Source: Lunularia cruciata (taxonomy: Eukaryota > Streptophyta > Marchantiopsida > Lunulariales > Lunulariaceae). From it: DNA of 64,000 bases. This document shows, one piece after another, positions 12,401 through 25,910 of this stretch. A program made the position numbers and the translations under genes. The stretch is from NCBI GenBank assembly GCA_948567375.1, contig OX419756.1:38542552-38606551 (forward strand), given 5' to 3'. The notes under the pieces are model-generated. The model was not told where the DNA came from, ran no database searches, and was given only the letters and a program-made list of their open reading frames with translations. Each line of letters starts with the position of its first letter. The first letter of the stretch is position 1.

Positions 12401-13600
12401 TCCCTTTTGTCACATGTGCTTACAGTCTGAAGGATGAGGCACAAGACCACTTTGAAAACATGGCAGTCTACAAAGACAAAGATTGTCATACTTATAACAA
12501 AGACCAGACATCTTGTCATTGTAACCATACTCGTTTGGGGAGGTTTGTCAACTTTGCCACTACAAACATCATGATTTTTGTAAGTATGAGCCTACTATTA
12601 CAACTTCATGCAAACAAGGAATACACGTACAAGTTCACAAGGGGTACAATGACTATCATATATTCATGATGCCAAGTGTCAAGAACAACTAAAGCACATT
12701 CAATTGGCATGACTACACCACCAAAAACAAAAATTGCTGACTGTTTGAATCAACCAACATGCCTTCGTACCAGCTGTGTGAACCTCCACTGATTGCCATG
12801 GCTGCCAAATGATAGAATGGTTTGCCTTCACTATAAATTGAAGCTCATCCCATGGGGCAATTATTTTTGCATTTTCAGTTTTTACTTTTTTCTAATACTT
12901 TTTTCACATTCACTTTTTTGATACTTTGTTGTCATAGGAGCTAGTTCTTATAACATGGTAATAGAGAGCTTGTTCTTGCAACACTATAACTAAGAGTGTT
13001 TTGATAGTGTAAATACGTTGTTAGTATTTTGTCACCAAGGGAATTCATGGTTCATGAGGTTATCACTAAAACCCCAAAGATTTTTGAGTGAGGACTCTAT
13101 CTTAGAGCAAAATACATTGGAAGTAGGAAATTGGATTTCTTGCTATGGAACTAAAATGTATCTAATGTTTGCATGTTACAAGAACTTCAAAACAATGTTT
13201 GCACAAGTAGTAAATTCTAGAGCGGTAATCCTACCTTGTGGACAAAAGATCATTGGCAATGGGTTTAGGTACATGAAACCTCAAAATTTGGCTATGCAAA
13301 TAGATATCTTTCATGGTCATCCTAGTAAAAAAAATTAAGACCAAGATAGATGATTGGTTTGAAAAAGCAAAAATGATTAATATTTATTGAGTGACTCTCT
13401 CTCAAAGATCATGTTTGTTAAGTTATCACCCAAACAATCATGAGGCTATTCAAATGCAAACAAATATCTTATGTCAACTTCTTCCATCTTGCTCCTTCAT
13501 CTCATGTACTAGCTCAAATACTCATTTACAAAGTATTCATGCCCAACTTATTGTTTTACTCTTGTGAAGGTCCAAGTCAAAACCAATAAGTTGTGAATGA
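9411..13600. other. AT-rich region without a recognised gene
   Basis: Strongly AT-rich. Short open frames (9,797-10,135, 12,388-12,669, 13,018-13,338) show no domain or conserved motif. Near 12,954 a TGGTAATAGAGAGC string resembles a decayed tRNA-iMet primer-binding site (TGGTATCAGAGC), so part of this stretch is probably an old LTR element. Confidence 0.4.
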
Positions 13601-13960
13601 ATATTTGAATTAGTACATGAGATGAAGGAGCAAGGTGGAGCTATGATTGTATCACCATTTGTCATTCACTTCTACCTAGGTATGGAACTCATTGCATAGG
13701 AAGAGGAGAAGAAATATACTAGCCACTTCTATCACCTAGACTACTTTAGTACACACCCAGACATAGAATTGGAAATGGAGAAATATTGGTTGCCATATGA
13801 GGAGTAGGCAATCTCTCGGAAGAATATAATATTTGAGGAATTTTTCAACATGAAAAAAATTCAAAGGAAGACAATAGCCGTGCACTCTAAATTTCAAGCC
13901 TCCAAGAAGCAAAAAAAAATTCACTTGATGATATACCTATATCTATATCTAAAAAAATTC

Positions 13961-14025
13961 ACTTTCACTTGATGATACATCTATCACTTGGGCTCCTAGT
14001 GATAGATATATCATCAAGTGAAAGT
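13961..14025. repeat. Strong hairpin: 28-bp arms, 9-base loop
   Basis: The left arm (13,961-13,988) and right arm (13,998-14,025) are reverse complements with one mismatch (ACATC against ATATC in the arm). The loop is TGGGCTCCT. A third partial copy of the arm (TCACTTGATGATATA) lies just upstream at 13,921. Confidence 0.9.
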
Positions 14026-14876
14026 TGAAGCAAAAGAGCAAACAAAGAAGAAGAGGAAAAGAAAAGAAACAAGGAGGACATGGACAAAACATGTCACTCC
14101 AAATCAAAAACCACCCTAGATTGTGGGAAAACAATACCCAAGAATAACAATGGATTGAAAAGCAATAGCTTGTTCACTAGTGTTTGGTTGCACATTGGAG
14201 GAAATGAGGTGGATAATGAGGCTTGAACAACAAAGCCTAGTCATCTCAACAAGCCAATGAAGGCAAGGACAAAAGAAGCTCTTCCTAAAAGGTAAAAATG
14301 ATGGTGGAAGATGATGTGGACATCCTTATTTTCCATTTGAAAAGGACACTCAAGAAAGAAACCACTATCATAGACTTCATTGTAGACTTCATAGACTACA
14401 TCATTGACTTCATAGACCTCCTGACATCATAGCTATCAAGTTCATTCATATGAGGAGTAGAACCTTGAGGTTCATATGAAACAGTCTGACCACATTACTA
14501 ACAAATGCAGTCTAGAAAAGGACCCAATTATGAAAGGAGAGGTCTTGAAAATGAAGGAGGATGAGTCCATGGGAGGATGATTGCAAGGGAAGAGGGAAGA
14601 TGCAAGTGCAGCCAATAATCCAACCACAAACACATGAGTAGATTGTGAAGAAACATAATAATTAGCCTACAAGCACACCATTTGTAAATGAAGTAGGGCC
14701 AAAGATTGACAATGCGACGGAAGACTTCTTCTATAAGCTGAAGCTCAAAGGCAACTCACTCTCATGTTGAAAATGGTATATACCATCAACATGGTGGCAC
14801 CAACAATGGAAGTCTTGTCATCCTATCATAAGCTAGATAACACCATTGTGGACCTAGCAACACTTGTAAGGCAAAT

Positions 14877-15644
14877 TGTAATACTTTGAGGACAAGAGAA
14901 CTCTTCAAGAAAGATACAAGAGAAAAAACATAGATTTCATACTCAATCCTTGAATGCCCCAAAGGAGCACCTTCTCTTTATTATATAGCCAAGGAGGATC
15001 TCCTCCAAGGAAGCTCCACCATAGGATCAGGTACATGGATAGGTGATCTGTCAGCAAGCTCCACCCTTATATTACTTTCTTGGATGGGTGACATGTTGGT
15101 CCTGGTCCCATCTGGTTGGTCAAATAGGATTGACCAAAGGGAATCTTTTAGGGAATCTTTTAGGTAATCTTCCTATAGGAATCTCAAAATCACAAGGGTG
15201 GAGTACCGTTGGAAAGCTCTTGGTGAGACAAACCAAGGGGAGAGAGGAAGGCTAGCCTATCCTTTGTTGGGGGGGGGAATCCACACATTTTGAGGCCTAA
15301 TTCATCCATTTAGGCCTCCAAAATTGCCTCTAAAGTTTAGGCCTATTTTGGCTTCTGCCCTATTTGTAGAAGGGCTCTTTTGGTGATACTTCTATTTGAT
15401 CTATGTTCTCCATCATTTGTAACATCCTTCCAGATGTCACCACCCCAAGTTTCACCTTTAGATTATATGCCTCGCTTTTGATTCTAAAGTTTCCAAGCAT
15501 GTTTTGATTTTTGGACTATTAGTAGAAGTACTCGTTGGGTGATACCTCTAGCTTATATACTTAGTCCATCATGTATAACATCCTTCCAGATGTTACCAAA
15601 CCAAATTCCATTGCTAGATCATCTATCTAGCTATTGGTATTACA
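14877..15644 (-). mobile_element. Solo LTR of the outer chromovirus family (minus strand)
   Basis: Reverse complement of the 47,407-48,155 LTR. It starts TGTAATACCAATAGC at 15,644 and ends with the TATTACA terminus at 14,877, about 768 bp. Flanks are CAAAT (14,872-14,876) and GAAAT (15,645-15,649), a 5-bp target-site duplication with one mismatch. No PBS or internal domain adjoins it, so it is a solo LTR. It interrupts the coiled-coil pseudogene. Confidence 0.85.
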
Positions 15645-16450
15645 GAAATCCACCATTTTTCTAAGATCAATACAAAGGATAAGGTCTTACTTTGTAGTGA
15701 GCTAAATGACATCAAGCAAAAGCTCACTTTGGAGGAAACTCTTCCTCAAGAGAGAGATTGTTTGTTGGAGAAGTACTAGAAGGACAAGCTCACATGAGAA
15801 GGTTTTGTACAACATCTTAAATATGACATTGATACCCTAAGTAACAAAGTTGTGCAACAACAAACCAAACATGATGAGCAACTTCATGCACAAGATTAGG
15901 AGGTAGAACCTTTACAAATGGAGTTAGAAAAATCCTATTCCAAGACAATGATAGTAGACAGTAGAAACTCATTACAAGAATCTAAAGGAGTTGACAGACC
16001 TTTGTATTCAAGAGCTTAGTATGAGCACTCAAGTGTCAAAAGGAGAAAGAGGAAAAAATCAAGGCAAAGGTTTGTGGAAAAATGATTCCGGAGCTCCATA
16101 ACAAATGGCTGAACTTGGAGAACAAACTAACAAGTTTACTTGTAACCATCGGCCTCATTGCTACTCAACTTCTTGAGCAATAAGAATGAATAGAAACTGA
16201 GCATCCATAATTTATAAAGGTTAAGGACCTCAAGATGCAAAATTTATGTGTTTGAGATAGATGTCTACATGAGCAACCATCGCAAGGTGATGTTTGTCAA
16301 GTTACAAAACCATACCGCCTTCAAGTTCCAAGAGACATTGATCAACTTTGAATGAGAAATTGATGGCTACAAGAAAGAGCTCATATAGCTCATCCAACTA
16401 TATAAAGGAAAAGAGATTTTGTTGAAGGTGCCATCTGACCTTGTAACAAA

Positions 16451-19400
16451 CAAGTAACAATCTCATATAATACAAAACTATAACAACTTAGTAGAGAATG
16501 ACTACAACACATCTTATAGTTAGGATAGTCTTTATATTCAAGGCACTTTATACATATACATACAGTTTAAAACTTAGTTAGGACACCATCTTATGTAGAA
16601 GAAAAAATAGTAGTAAAGAAAAGATGTTGAGGTGGCCATTCTACATGAGCCATGCTTATTTAAGATTAGATTAAGATAAGATAAGATAATTTTAGTGATG
16701 CAAAGATGTAATTAAAAGATCTCTTAGACATTATATCCATGGGATCTCTTTGGTGGCTAAGTAAGACATGCATAAAAGGCTTTGGTACAATTGCCACCAG
16801 GTTCATTTGGTATATCCTCCTTTGCAATTAAATGAATTTTATACAATCAAGACAACTAAGTAGTTGTGTGTATATATGTCTATGCCTTGTATGAATGATC
16901 TCATGTTTAATCAAGTAGAAGTGAGGAGTCTTGATGTAAGAGAGAAAGCACATGAGTGAGAGGAATCATTTGTGTGGAACTAGAGTATTCATCTCTAGGT
17001 CCACTATAGAGGTTAGAGACAACATAGAATAGTATGCCAAACACTTGGAATATTGTAAAGTAACATGAGAGTGTACGATTAAACAACATGATCTATTCAA
17101 AATTTCTATTATATCATACCTTCCAGGAAGATAAAATGCTATTGCATGTTGTAGTCGTGATGATTGGACCCTTAAATGATCCTATTTCTTCTTTGTATGC
17201 ATATTCTAGGATAATTCATAATTCATATTTTTGTAGTACTTTGTAGTACTTCTGATCTTGTATGGTCACAAAATTCATGATTTGAACAAAGATCTCAATA
17301 CATATGACTATCTTATAGATGTCAATCTGATATCTTGCCATACACAAAGAAGGTAAGGAAAGATAAGGATGTTTCAAATAAGGTAAGGGAATTAAAAATT
17401 ACAAAGAATTACAAAGAAGCTAAGGAAATTTTAAGGCAAATTAACCTTCATTCCAAATGAGCCATCACATTCAAGAACCATTTAGAATAGATTCTTAGTG
17501 AGTGTGATTAACTTTGATTTATTTTTTTATAGTTTGCTTAGTGTGGTGACATTATACTCTTTTGGGAATGACCTTACCTAAGAGATTAAATATAACAATG
17601 GGTTGTCATCATCATGAGATTTTTTCTCAGTTTTAGTCATATCCAACTTGTTTCCTCATAGGACTGACTGGTTCTTACAGAATTATTACAAACTTGAATG
17701 ACACTTTGTAGTTATAGTAGTTGATGTAGATGTTGTAAATTCCAAAGTTGAGAGTGATAAGAATAAATAAGATTGAAAGTGATAAAAAATTATCAAAAAC
17801 TCTATTGATAGTCAAGAATTTTAGACTCCTTGAACATAAATAGATTTAAATTTTAGATTTCAATAATTTATTTTAGTGTGCTCTTTTATGTTTTGCCAAT
17901 ATTTTCTTTTAGTTGCTAGTATCGCTCCAAGATAAGCTAATAGTGCTCTCATATATATTGGTTGGAGCTAAATATTATTATTTGTGATTAAGGGTAGTCT
18001 TTTGTCTTTTATTGTATGAGTTATCATGTCAAATGGTCAAAATTTCACTTTCAAGTATGCTATCAAGTGTGCATCTTTTAATAAATAAATTGCATTCATT
18101 TAAAATTTTATATGAGTAGAACCAGATTGAGAAGAGAACTCTATGAGGAGTGAAAGAAAGCATAGTAGAAGACTTAAGAAAGAGAGAAGAACATTTTTAG
18201 AAAGAATGTTTAAGAAAGAGAACAATATTTTATAAATATTCAAAATATTAAGAACATTTAGAGCTATCATATATAAGATTTTGCAAATGTGAGGAGAAGA
18301 GGAAGTAGAAGGTTAGAAGAGAAGAAAGAAGCATTTGGAGAGAAAGCAATCGTTTGAAAAATTTGGGGAGAGCATTGAGCTCACTAGGAGCTATGGTAGT
18401 GAGACTGAGTAATATGAGATGGGTTTGGACTTTAAAGAGATAGATATTCTTAAAAAGGACCTTGGTTGATTAGATTCCATGCCATCCATGACTACATGAT
18501 TTACATCAAGTGATAATGGATGGATAGATAATAATTTCATTAGTGTGGATCATATCAACAATTTCAATTTAGATGCATTAAAACTTTAAGAAATTTATTT
18601 GCTAGTGTTAATTATAGAGTCATTGAAAAGAACCTTCTAGACTTACTTTACTAATTTACATCTCATCTTCTCAAGTTTTATTATGTATTCTCTAATTAAA
18701 AAATCTTCTCTCACTCTACTTGGATTTTAACTTCTCCTTCTTGGCTACTTTCTTAGTTTCAATTTCTACTTATTTACACCTCCCTCTTGCTTCAATTTAA
18801 TTGCTCTTTAATTGTGTATGGGTTGGAGCATCATTTGGGAAAGCCACAATAATATATGATAGTTTAAAATTCATTTACAAAATTATTTTTATATTTCTTT
18901 TGTTCTTCATAAGCTTCTTGCTTAAGATGTTTTTCTTTAAAGAAGTCACTTTCCAAAGACTATCATCATATTTATCTCTAAAATAGGATTTACCACTTTT
19001 AGTAAACCAATTCAACATCATATTGAGGATAATTTGAATTTAATTTCCTCTTCTAAAACATTCTAGGTAAATTTATAAAAGAAAATATTGGGTTTTTTAA
19101 TCAAAAGATATTCTCTCATAATGGTTATCCTTCTCTTGAACTTGAACTCTATCATCAGATCCAAATTCTTCACCTTGCTTTATCTAATATCTTCAATCTC
19201 CAAACCTTATATTTTGCAAAACTTTAATGAAAAGATGTTGTTCAAATTTTTATTATTGCAATAAAAACAGATTGATCACAAAAGGATTCAAGTTGGACAT
19301 GACAAAAAACAAGGTAAAAGTTTCACCAAGCAAAAAATCTATTGTTTTTTATTAACCTCTTTGATAGAGCCTTTCTCATTAGAGTGTAGACTCACCCTTG

Positions 19401-20600
19401 TTGGTGTACTAGAAAAATTTAAATGATTACTAATCACTTACAGTAATTGTAGTCCCAAGGACTCTTGAAGTTGATGGATCATTTGCAACAAAGGTCACTT
19501 TGATTAAAAATTTCCTTATCCTCAAATTAGCCTGACCAAATTGTTGCCTACTATTGTCATGATTGTCTACAAGCTACCATCAGCACCACCATTATGAACA
19601 TCAAGCCATATGAGATAGACATATATCATTTTGTCTCACAAGTAGCAAGATGAAATGCAAACACTAAATTGGAGTAAGATCTCCCAAGGGTCCTATCTTC
19701 TTGTCATCTATATTTGTGGCATAATGTACTACACTTCACTAAACACACTACTTTACAATAGAGTGGAATGATTCTTACTACTTAGTCTCCCAATTTGTGG
19801 TACTTAAAAGATACCTAGGCCTATAAAATTCCATTATAATATTGTTCTTGGTCTTTATAGAGCACCTAAAGGGCCATCTTGTAGTTCCACATAAATGATT
19901 CCTTCACTCCAATGCTTCTACTACACCAAGATTCCTCACAACAAAGTGACTAAGAAGGCAAATATTCATACAAAGAGCAACTACATACACATACACCAAC
20001 TTGGTAGTCTTGATGGTATTGCTTCATTGATTGCCAATAAAGAATGCACTAAATGAACATAGTGAACATTGGGTCTAAACCCTATAAGCATTTCCTTCTT
20101 AGCGTGCAAAGAGATCTAGTAGCTATGAAGTGCTAAGGATCTTCTAATAACATGTAGTCCTCACTAATCTTATCTTAATCTAATCTCCAAGTAGGCATAT
20201 CTTACATGGCGTTGCCACCTCAACAAACTTCTCAAATATTCTTATGTTGTATAATGGTCTAATTGGATTTCATATTTACACTAAGGTCTATAAACTATTT
20301 CTATGTACAAAGTGTCATTATTATGATAATGAGATATAACCTATCAATGAGGTATGAATGACTACAAGAGGAAATGACTACAAAATGGGTTGCTCATTAT
20401 GAATTTCCATAGCTTGGGTTTTAAGGTATTGTTGAGATTGTTAGTTGTTGTAGGACAATCTGATGGAGTTAGGACAAGCTACTCATGCCTTTTCATATTT
20501 GAATGAGCCTTAGGAGCTTCATTTTGTACCAAACAACCTTGTTTCTGACACTCATTAGTGTCCCTTTGCACTTGGAATTTGTGTGGGCCTATAGTTTCAA
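16451..20600. other. AT-rich region without a recognised gene
   Basis: No open frame here has a recognisable motif. A purine-rich stretch (about 18,115-18,420) with repeated GAAAGAGAAGAA-like runs looks like low-complexity or LTR-derived sequence. Confidence 0.4.
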
Positions 20601-21960
20601 GGACAATGTTGTTAAGTGGTCATTTACATTGACCTTCCTCTATAGAGCCTTGATGTAAGTTCTGAAGTATTTGTTCTTTGTAAGGTTTATTTTGTGATTG
20701 GCCATGTGTTTCGATTGGTTTAGGAGTTGAGTTGTTGTATGTTCTATGGTTATGAGAAACCTTGCATGCTCGTTTGCTAAGTTCTTGGGGTCTTGTTGAA
20801 GTTTTGACTTTAGGTCCTCTTGTACCTTTGTCTAAATTTCCTCCTCCTTCTCCCATGCCTAGTTTAGGTATGTAGTAAGTTCTTGGATACAAAGATTTGT
20901 GAGCTCTTTCAGATACTTATACTATCCTTCCATTGCAATTGTCTTTATATTAGCAAGTTTGAACGGTTGTCAGCTCTTCATCAAGTGCCTTCATTTGCTC
21001 TTTGTGTGAGGTTTGTTGTTCAACAACCTTAGTCTACACTATATCAACCTCCATTTATAGGCATCATAGGATGACTTCATGTTATTCTCATGATCCCAAT
21101 TCCTCCTATTAGAACTTCTCAAGCAATTGGTTGTTCTCCTTGAACAATATGGTCTCCTTTGTGATTCATTTGTTGGTGTTGGTAAGTTTGGTACAAATTA
21201 GGGCTTTGCTTTTGGAGGTTGTGCTTGTTTCTTCATGAAGGTACTAAACAAGCTTGGCTCATTGATGGTGGAGTCCAAATGTTTGTAGAAGGGCACATAT
21301 TCCTCTAGTAGTTCCATAATTAGCATCACTACATGTACAAAGTATACCAATCAACTATGCCATCAAATAATTGTTATATTTTAGATGATTTCAAATATCA
21401 TCTATCATATTTGGTTTTTTGTTTTAATTTGGAGATCTTGTTGATGGTTTTTTCTGAGGAAGACTCTTCATCTTGATGCATTTGACATTGTCTTGTTGGC
21501 TATGCTAGTTTGCTTGTCCCCTTCTTGTAGGCTGTCTGTAGTTGTATCTTCTTCTTTAAGCTTCCAAGATTTTGTATTTCCTCAATTGTCATGGGACTTT
21601 TTGTGGTTTGTGTTACTAAAATGATATCTAAGATGATCTTTTTAAGATTCTCAGGTTGGTGAGCTTTGGAGAAGAAGATAAGCACTTGTATGGGTGCTTA
21701 ATTCAAAACTGAAGTGGAGATCTCATCATAATAGTCATCCTTCATTGGTGCTTTCTCCTTGTTATTCATAGCTTTGTTGGGTATTGGTGATGATTATGCA
21801 TTATTGTCTATTCCTTCCTTGGATATTTTGTTGTGGACATCCAATGACAAGATTCATATAAATAGGTCATCACTGCCTGACATGTTCTTGTTTTGGGAGG
21901 TTTCTTTCTTGGAGCCATAATGATCTTCATCAATCATAAAGGCATTATTTCCACCTTGTC
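20601..21960 (-). pseudogene. Decayed coiled-coil-coding repeat family, copy 2 (minus strand)
   Basis: Read on the minus strand it gives broken Lys/Glu-rich frames, including an open piece at 21,500-21,685 (ENLKKIILDIILVTQTTKSP) and one at 20,620-20,892. It shares blocks with the plus-strand copy at 15.6-16.1 kb, in the same order: LLEK-like, KVVEQQT-like, LKELTNLCIQEL. It is about as decayed as copy 1. Orientation and similarity are seen directly; function is unknown. Confidence 0.45.
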
Positions 21961-24900
21961 TCCCAGCTCAACCATTTCCACTTTCTCCTAATGATACTTC
22001 AATGATGTGGGTTCTCTTTTGTTTCTTGGAGACCAAGGTTTTGGCCTTTGTTGATCATGATGGTGTTGTAGGATCCCTTGACAAGTATAAAAGTCTTGGT
22101 ATGAGGATACTTCTTGTCCATGTTGTGATATTTGTCATCATAAAATCCATTTCTAGGTGGAAGTGCACAATGAAGTGTAATACAATCATGGCAAGTCCTT
22201 TTTCCATATCCTCTAGTAGCTCATTTACTCATTCAATAAATATCTACCTCCAACTCATAGGTTTTTCTTTGTGCAAGAGTTGGAAGAAAATAGTTTGGTT
22301 GAGATTGACATGTGATGTTTGTTTCAATCAAGATAGCTTCATGATCTAAATTTTTTTTGACTCATCTAATATGATCTTTTAGATATTTCTATTTTATTCC
22401 CATAAGTGGACTTCCTTCCTAGAAATTCATTATCTATATTGGCTTTCATACTCTTAGTTGACCTACCATGAGGAGTATCAAAGTAAATTTGGCCAAATGG
22501 CGTGCACTTTCCCCTTGGGCTTGTTGCAAATGGTCTTTGATCCGCATAACAAGGTTTGCTATCAATGACTTTGTATACATGTTTCATATTTCTTCTAACA
22601 TAAAGAGGTCCCTAAAACTATATTTACACAATAGAAGTTCTAAACTTCTACTTTTAGGTACTTCCCTCTACAATGCAATCCCCATTGTGACAATTTAGGA
22701 GGTTTGCAAAGGATCTCTCATCCAGCTTGCACAGTTTTGCTTTGGTCCTGACCACCATAGTTATTTTGCTAATTTTCAAAACCCCAATTATAATTTCTAT
22801 GGTATTACTCCCTAATTCTGTTACGCTCATGGACTCTGCACTTGAGTTTGTGTTCTACACTATGTGCTCTATAATAGATCTTGGACAACAATTTGAGAAT
22901 TTCTTGCATGAGCGAATTGCAAAATGACATAAGAAAAAGTACCTCCTTGTAGGATGGGGTCAACTTTTTATAGATCCTTATGCGTTATTGCTCCTTAGCC
23001 ATTGTAACAATTGGCAAAGGGTCATGGTAAAATGGTGCATGTGGAAAACTGTTGCATGAAATGGTTAGAAGTGGTTCTTTGGTAGGGTGCCAAAAGTCAT
23101 GGGTTGTTGGATTTTTGAATTGGCAATGGAATCCAATGGAATGTTGTTTGATAGAACCTTGTTTCTCTAAAGCTCATAAAAACAAGTTTTACAAACTTTT
23201 TACATTGTTGTGAGCCATCTTGGATTGTAGTACTTGTTGCATGGTTCACTCAATACAAATAGGTTACAATACAAAGCCAATGTTGTACAGTCCTCATTGG
23301 AGAATGTTGGTACTTGTTCTGGAAACCTATAAGCAAAGGAAGGCTTTTTTAACCAGATCCAAACTTCATTTTATGATGGAGCACAAATTAATCATTTTAT
23401 CCTACTTAGTACTATCCTAACACTTAATCTATTGTCTAAAATGGTACTAAAATACAAGAAACAAGAAAAACTGAGACAAAAGGGAAAGTGGGTTGCAACA
23501 AGGAGAGGTGGATAAATGTTAAGTCTATATCCAACAAACTGTACTCTAGATCCTCAGATTTAACTAAAGTGATACGAAATCATCCTAAATCTATCTTAAA
23601 TTTGCTTACACTAATGAACGGAAGAGAAGAAGCACATGATATCATGCTTAAGAGCTCTTGAAATACATTAGTTTGAGAAAAAGAGTAGTAATAATATAGT
23701 GTCTCCCATAGAATATGAAAAATAATATTTATAAAATTTGGTACAAAAGACAAAATTTTATCTCAATTGAAATTTTAATTTTAATAATTTTAATAAGGAA
23801 TGAGCTATATGAAAAAGTTCAAACTTAAAGAAAATAAAAGTAGATAAATTTCAATTCAAATAAGTTCAAAGGTCTTATTTAATTCCAAATATGAATTTTC
23901 ATTTCACATCATAAAATAGATTTTTAATTTTGGTGTCTCATTTTCTTATCTCATCAAAGTCTACATATAAAAATTTCTTCAAGTATCAACAACTATTTTT
24001 CAAAAGATAAGACAACAAGTATCTACATAAGATTTTATGTAAATGCATCCTTACTTGTGATTATCACATAGGGAGACCTATTAAAACATGCTAGTGATGA
24101 AATAACCTAAAAAGAGAGTGATAAAACAAAATAAAAGAATTGAGAATATATAAAGAATTGGGTCATAGAGCAAGGTGAAATATAAAGGTAATAAGTCATA
24201 AAAGGAATAAAATCCATTAAATGAAAGGAGAATAAATAAACTGATCAATAAAATATAAATGAGAAACACTTTTAGTTGTTAGACAAACCCAAGAAATAGA
24301 AAGGATATAAGTAAAATTTTATTTATGACTTGAATCAATCCATGCAATGAATTTTTTGGGGCAAATTGATTATAATTATCTAAGATTAAGAACATATTTA
24401 AGATATAATTATTGTATAATATATAAAATTAATCATGACATTTATACCATTTTATTTTATTTTTGCATTTTTTGTATCGTCAATTTTGATTTATGTGCCA
24501 TTAGGACTAAACTCCTTAGTCTCTTAAGGAAGGGAATATCTCCAAGAGGAATTTCATAAAGTTTGCTTAGAAGCATTGAGCCTACAAACTCTTGGTTATG
24601 ATGATGTACCTTTCATTGTTAAGTGCCACTTGGAGTTTTTGTGCTAGAATGAGTTTGGCTTAGTGACTATAGTTAATGCCTATACAATTTTATTTTTGAT
24701 TTTTGATTACGTATAAAAAGTAAGAGTGTAAATTGAGTGAAAAATTTGAATGAGCATGGGTCATATCTCAAAAATTGGATATGATTGATGTACCTTTTAT
24801 TGTTAGGTCAATTGCTTTATTTTACTCAATATGGAAAATTGAGTAGATTTCATATAAAAGTGCTACTAAATTTTCATGACCAAAATATGAATTTAAGATA

Positions 24901-25140
24901 GAATCATTACATCATATGCAAAAAGATAAAGGAATTGAGGCCAATTTGAGGAGTAGATTAAAGAATTAAAGTCATGGTTGTTCATTTGAAAGAAATGGAG
25001 AGATAATTTGAGATTGATAAGTTTAAATTGCTTGTTTATACTCATAGATTTTGGCCAAAAAAAGAAAAAAAGTCAGATTTTAGAGCTTATCTTGGCAAAT
25101 TAATGATTAAGAGGTTTACATGTAGTGAATTGAAAGAAAA
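21961..25140. other. Region without a recognised gene
   Basis: Short frames such as 22,002-22,349 (+) and 22,366-22,587 (-) show no domain I recognise. The sequence is AT-rich and looks like old repeat debris. Confidence 0.35.
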
Positions 25141-25149
25141 GGCCAAATT

Positions 25150-25910
25150 TTAAGGAGGATTTTTTAAGAGTTGGAGTTTAAAAGATTGATTTGCTAGATT
25201 TTGAGTGCTCATTTGATTGAATTTCTAAAGTAACATAAAATTTTGCACAGGTTTGAACTAGAAGCCTGAAATGTACTCAAATTGGAAAATCAACAAGATT
25301 TGGAAAGAGTTTTAGAGGATTCTTAAAGCAATAAAATTATAAGCTAATGTTTTGTGAGAATTGTGAAAATTTTGGAGAAAATTTTGGCGTGAGTGTTCAA
25401 GAGGTTGGTTTTGCTAGATTTGAGTGCATTCTTGTATTGAATTCTTGAATTAGGGTTAGATTTGGTAGAGATCTAAATTGAAAAAAAGATGAAATATTGA
25501 ATTGTTGGTTTGTGATTATGATTTTGGCTTGGACTAAAATAGAGGTCAAGTTTAGGAAGCAATCTTTTAAAATTAGAAATTTTCATATTCTTACCTAGTA
25601 AATTGGAATAATCAACTAGATTTTGGAAAGGATTTTGATGTAGGTGGAGTTTAAGAGGTTTTTATTTCCAAATCAAGGAGCACACATCATACTTGAATTA
25701 GGGCTAACTTTGGCAAAAGTCAAAATTAAAAATCTTACAACTACTCAAATTGAAAGATTGACTTGATTTGAAGAGATTTTTGGAGGATGCAAGAAGCTAT
25801 AAGATCTCCAAATGTAAGGAAGGATTTGGGTAGAGTTGGTGTACAATAAAGCAATTTTGCTTGATTTGGGTACAAATTTCTTGTTGAATTCTTGAATTAG
25901 TGTCTCATTG
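25150..25910 (+). repeat. Degenerate tandem repeat, period roughly 200-230 bp, four units
   Basis: A block of the type GTTGGAGTTTAAGAGGTTGAT-TTGCTAGATTTGAGTGCA-TTGAATTCTTGAATTAGG recurs near 25,167, 25,388, 25,637 and 25,836. TTTGG(A/C)AA(A/G)G(A/T)-type linkers lie between the blocks. Units are strongly diverged. It resembles the leader repeats common in plant LTR elements (inference). Confidence 0.5.

Larger units (their letters stand above)
13601..16450 (+). pseudogene. Decayed coiled-coil-coding repeat family, copy 1 (interrupted by a solo LTR)
   Basis: Conceptual translation with many stops gives Lys/Glu/Gln-rich heptad-like sequence, best at about 14,760-16,050. Examples are LNDIKQKLTLEETLPQERD, then NKVVQQQTKHDEQLHAQD and, in a shifted frame, LKELTDLCIQEL. 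A solo LTR (14,877-15,644) sits inside it. A second copy lies on the minus strand at 20.6-21.9 kb and shares KVVEQQT-, LKELT-LCIQEL- and LLEK-like blocks in the same order. Family identity is unknown; it may be a host coiled-coil gene fragment spread by transposition, or a gag-like region of a large element. Boundaries are approximate. Confidence 0.5.

Noticed and set aside
12388-12669. 93-codon open frame with several Cys and His
   Set aside because: The Cys/His spacing matches no zinc-finger type I know, and the surroundings look like LTR-element debris.
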